NCBI GenBank assembly: GCA_003133005.1
Contig: PKZI01000131.1
Location: forward strand, 1 to 6,427
Direction of reading: 5' to 3'
Source: Acidimicrobiaceae bacterium
GTDB taxonomy: Bacteria > Actinomycetota > Acidimicrobiia > Acidimicrobiales > RAAP-2
DNA: 6,427 bases
Every line of letters starts with the position of its first letter. Positions within the stretch are counted from its first letter, which is position 1. Below are positions 5,950 to 6,427 of this stretch, piece after piece. The position numbers and the translations under genes were made by a program. Below the pieces are notes generated by a model, which had not been told where the DNA came from, made no database searches, and was given only the letters and a program-made list of their open reading frames with translations.

Positions 5950-6328
5950 TTTCGTTAACGTTCTTCCCAGAAACGACTGTAAGGCTACGCCGACACAATC
6001 GGGGTGATGTTGCGGTGCTTGAACTTCGAAGAGGGAACCCTCCAAATCTGAGTCGACCGTCCTTAAGGGCGTCGGCCGTCATATCCTGCACGAAGATGCG
6101 GGGCGCGGCGTCCAAACTCGCAGACGTGATACTTCGCGCTGAGTAGAGGGGATGTAGCCATATTTCGGTTCCGAGTTTTTATCTGCGGCATAATTTCGCG
6201 ACGACATCGCGTCATCATCGAGTCGAGTGAACGGCAATCTTGTAAATGGCGTGTCAAAAAACTTAGGAACTCAGGCGCTCGAATTCATTCTGGATTCAGT
6301 TCAGTGTTTGATGTGAGCGTGATGAACT
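5950..6328. other. Region upstream of pilD without a convincing gene
   Basis: This stretch must hold the pilD promoter if pilD is not in a longer operon. A TTGACA box is present on the - strand (complement of 6252-6257), but no -10 box stands 16-18 bp from it. A short palindrome GAGGG-AA-CCCTC lies at 6031-6042. A 64-codon - strand frame at 6063-6257 lacks a ribosome binding site and recognisable content, so it is not called. The AT content rises around 6160-6300, as expected of intergenic DNA. Confidence 0.5.
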
Positions 6329-6427
6329 CTACGCGGAGCGCATCGTTGATCGTCGTGGCGCAACGTTTTGTCGCATGATTGTTCCATCTTCGTGAGAGGC
6401 TTCCTTGAAGAGCTTGAACGAGCGAGG
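6329..6427 (-). CDS. Possible C-terminal end of a gene entering from the right (weak)
   Basis: One - strand frame is open from the right edge for 32 codons to TAG at 6331-6329, reading SFKLFKEASHEDGTIMRQ and then an Arg-rich tail. If real, it would be the end of a gene transcribed toward pilD. The other two - strand frames also stay open for 41 and 46 codons, so openness alone proves nothing, and no family is recognised. Confidence 0.18.
   Translation of the reverse strand, partial: PRSFKLFKEASHEDGTIMRQNVAPRRSTMRSA

Noticed and set aside
6031..6042. Palindrome GAGGG-AA-CCCTC upstream of pilD
   Set aside because: Too short, with a 2-nt centre, and at no position typical of an operator or terminator; likely chance.
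5950..6045. TTG start extending PilD by 32 residues
   Set aside because: The extension is polar and precedes the expected short lead-in to the first helix; no Shine-Dalgarno sequence stands before the TTG.
6270..6328. Possible - strand terminator after the right-edge frame (AGTTCA/TGAACT arms and a later T-run)
   Set aside because: Arms are only 5-6 bp with loops of about 19 nt or more, so no stable hairpin forms next to the T-run.

Overview
The window looks like chromosomal DNA from a moderately GC-rich bacterium. The style of the pilin, the two large polytopic sugar-transferase-like membrane proteins and the particular DUF429 subfamily point to an actinobacterium, perhaps Acidimicrobiia-like. 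That placement is inferred from protein style alone; there is no rRNA or other marker gene here.

The core is a compact type IV pilus locus. On the + strand, a type IV prepilin (1336-1743) is followed by a strong hairpin (1772-1805), the retraction-type ATPase PilT (1837-2934) and, 7 nt later, a DUF429 (RNase H-like fold) protein (2942-3652). On the - strand, converging on this group, lie the prepilin peptidase PilD (5158-5949) and, 39 bp downstream of it, a multi-pass membrane protein resembling GT-C/GT87-type glycosyltransferases (3670-5118). The two transcription units meet tail to tail with only 17 bp between stop codons. The left edge (1-869, - strand) holds the N-terminal 289 residues of a second, different polytopic GT-C-like membrane protein, divergent from the pilin.

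The genes fit together as follows. PilD would cleave the prepilin after Gly19 and N-methylate the new Phe1. PilT would power pilus disassembly. The membrane glycosyltransferase-like proteins could act on cell-envelope glycans or possibly on the Ser/Thr-rich pilin. The assembly ATPase (PilB), platform protein (PilC) and alignment proteins (PilM/N/O) are not in the window, so they must be elsewhere if the system works.

Noncoding stretches: 870-1335 separates the divergent membrane gene and the pilin. It holds one weak small ORF, a perfect 10-bp-arm inverted repeat and a hairpin just before the pilin ribosome binding site. 5950-6328 lies upstream of pilD and shows no convincing gene. The last 99 bases may carry the C-terminal end of a - strand gene, but this is weak. 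I saw no tRNA, rRNA, insertion sequence or CRISPR array. Nothing here is a clearly new system; the most interesting points are the coupling of pilT to a DUF429 protein with a seemingly degenerate active site, and the regulatory structures around the pilin.
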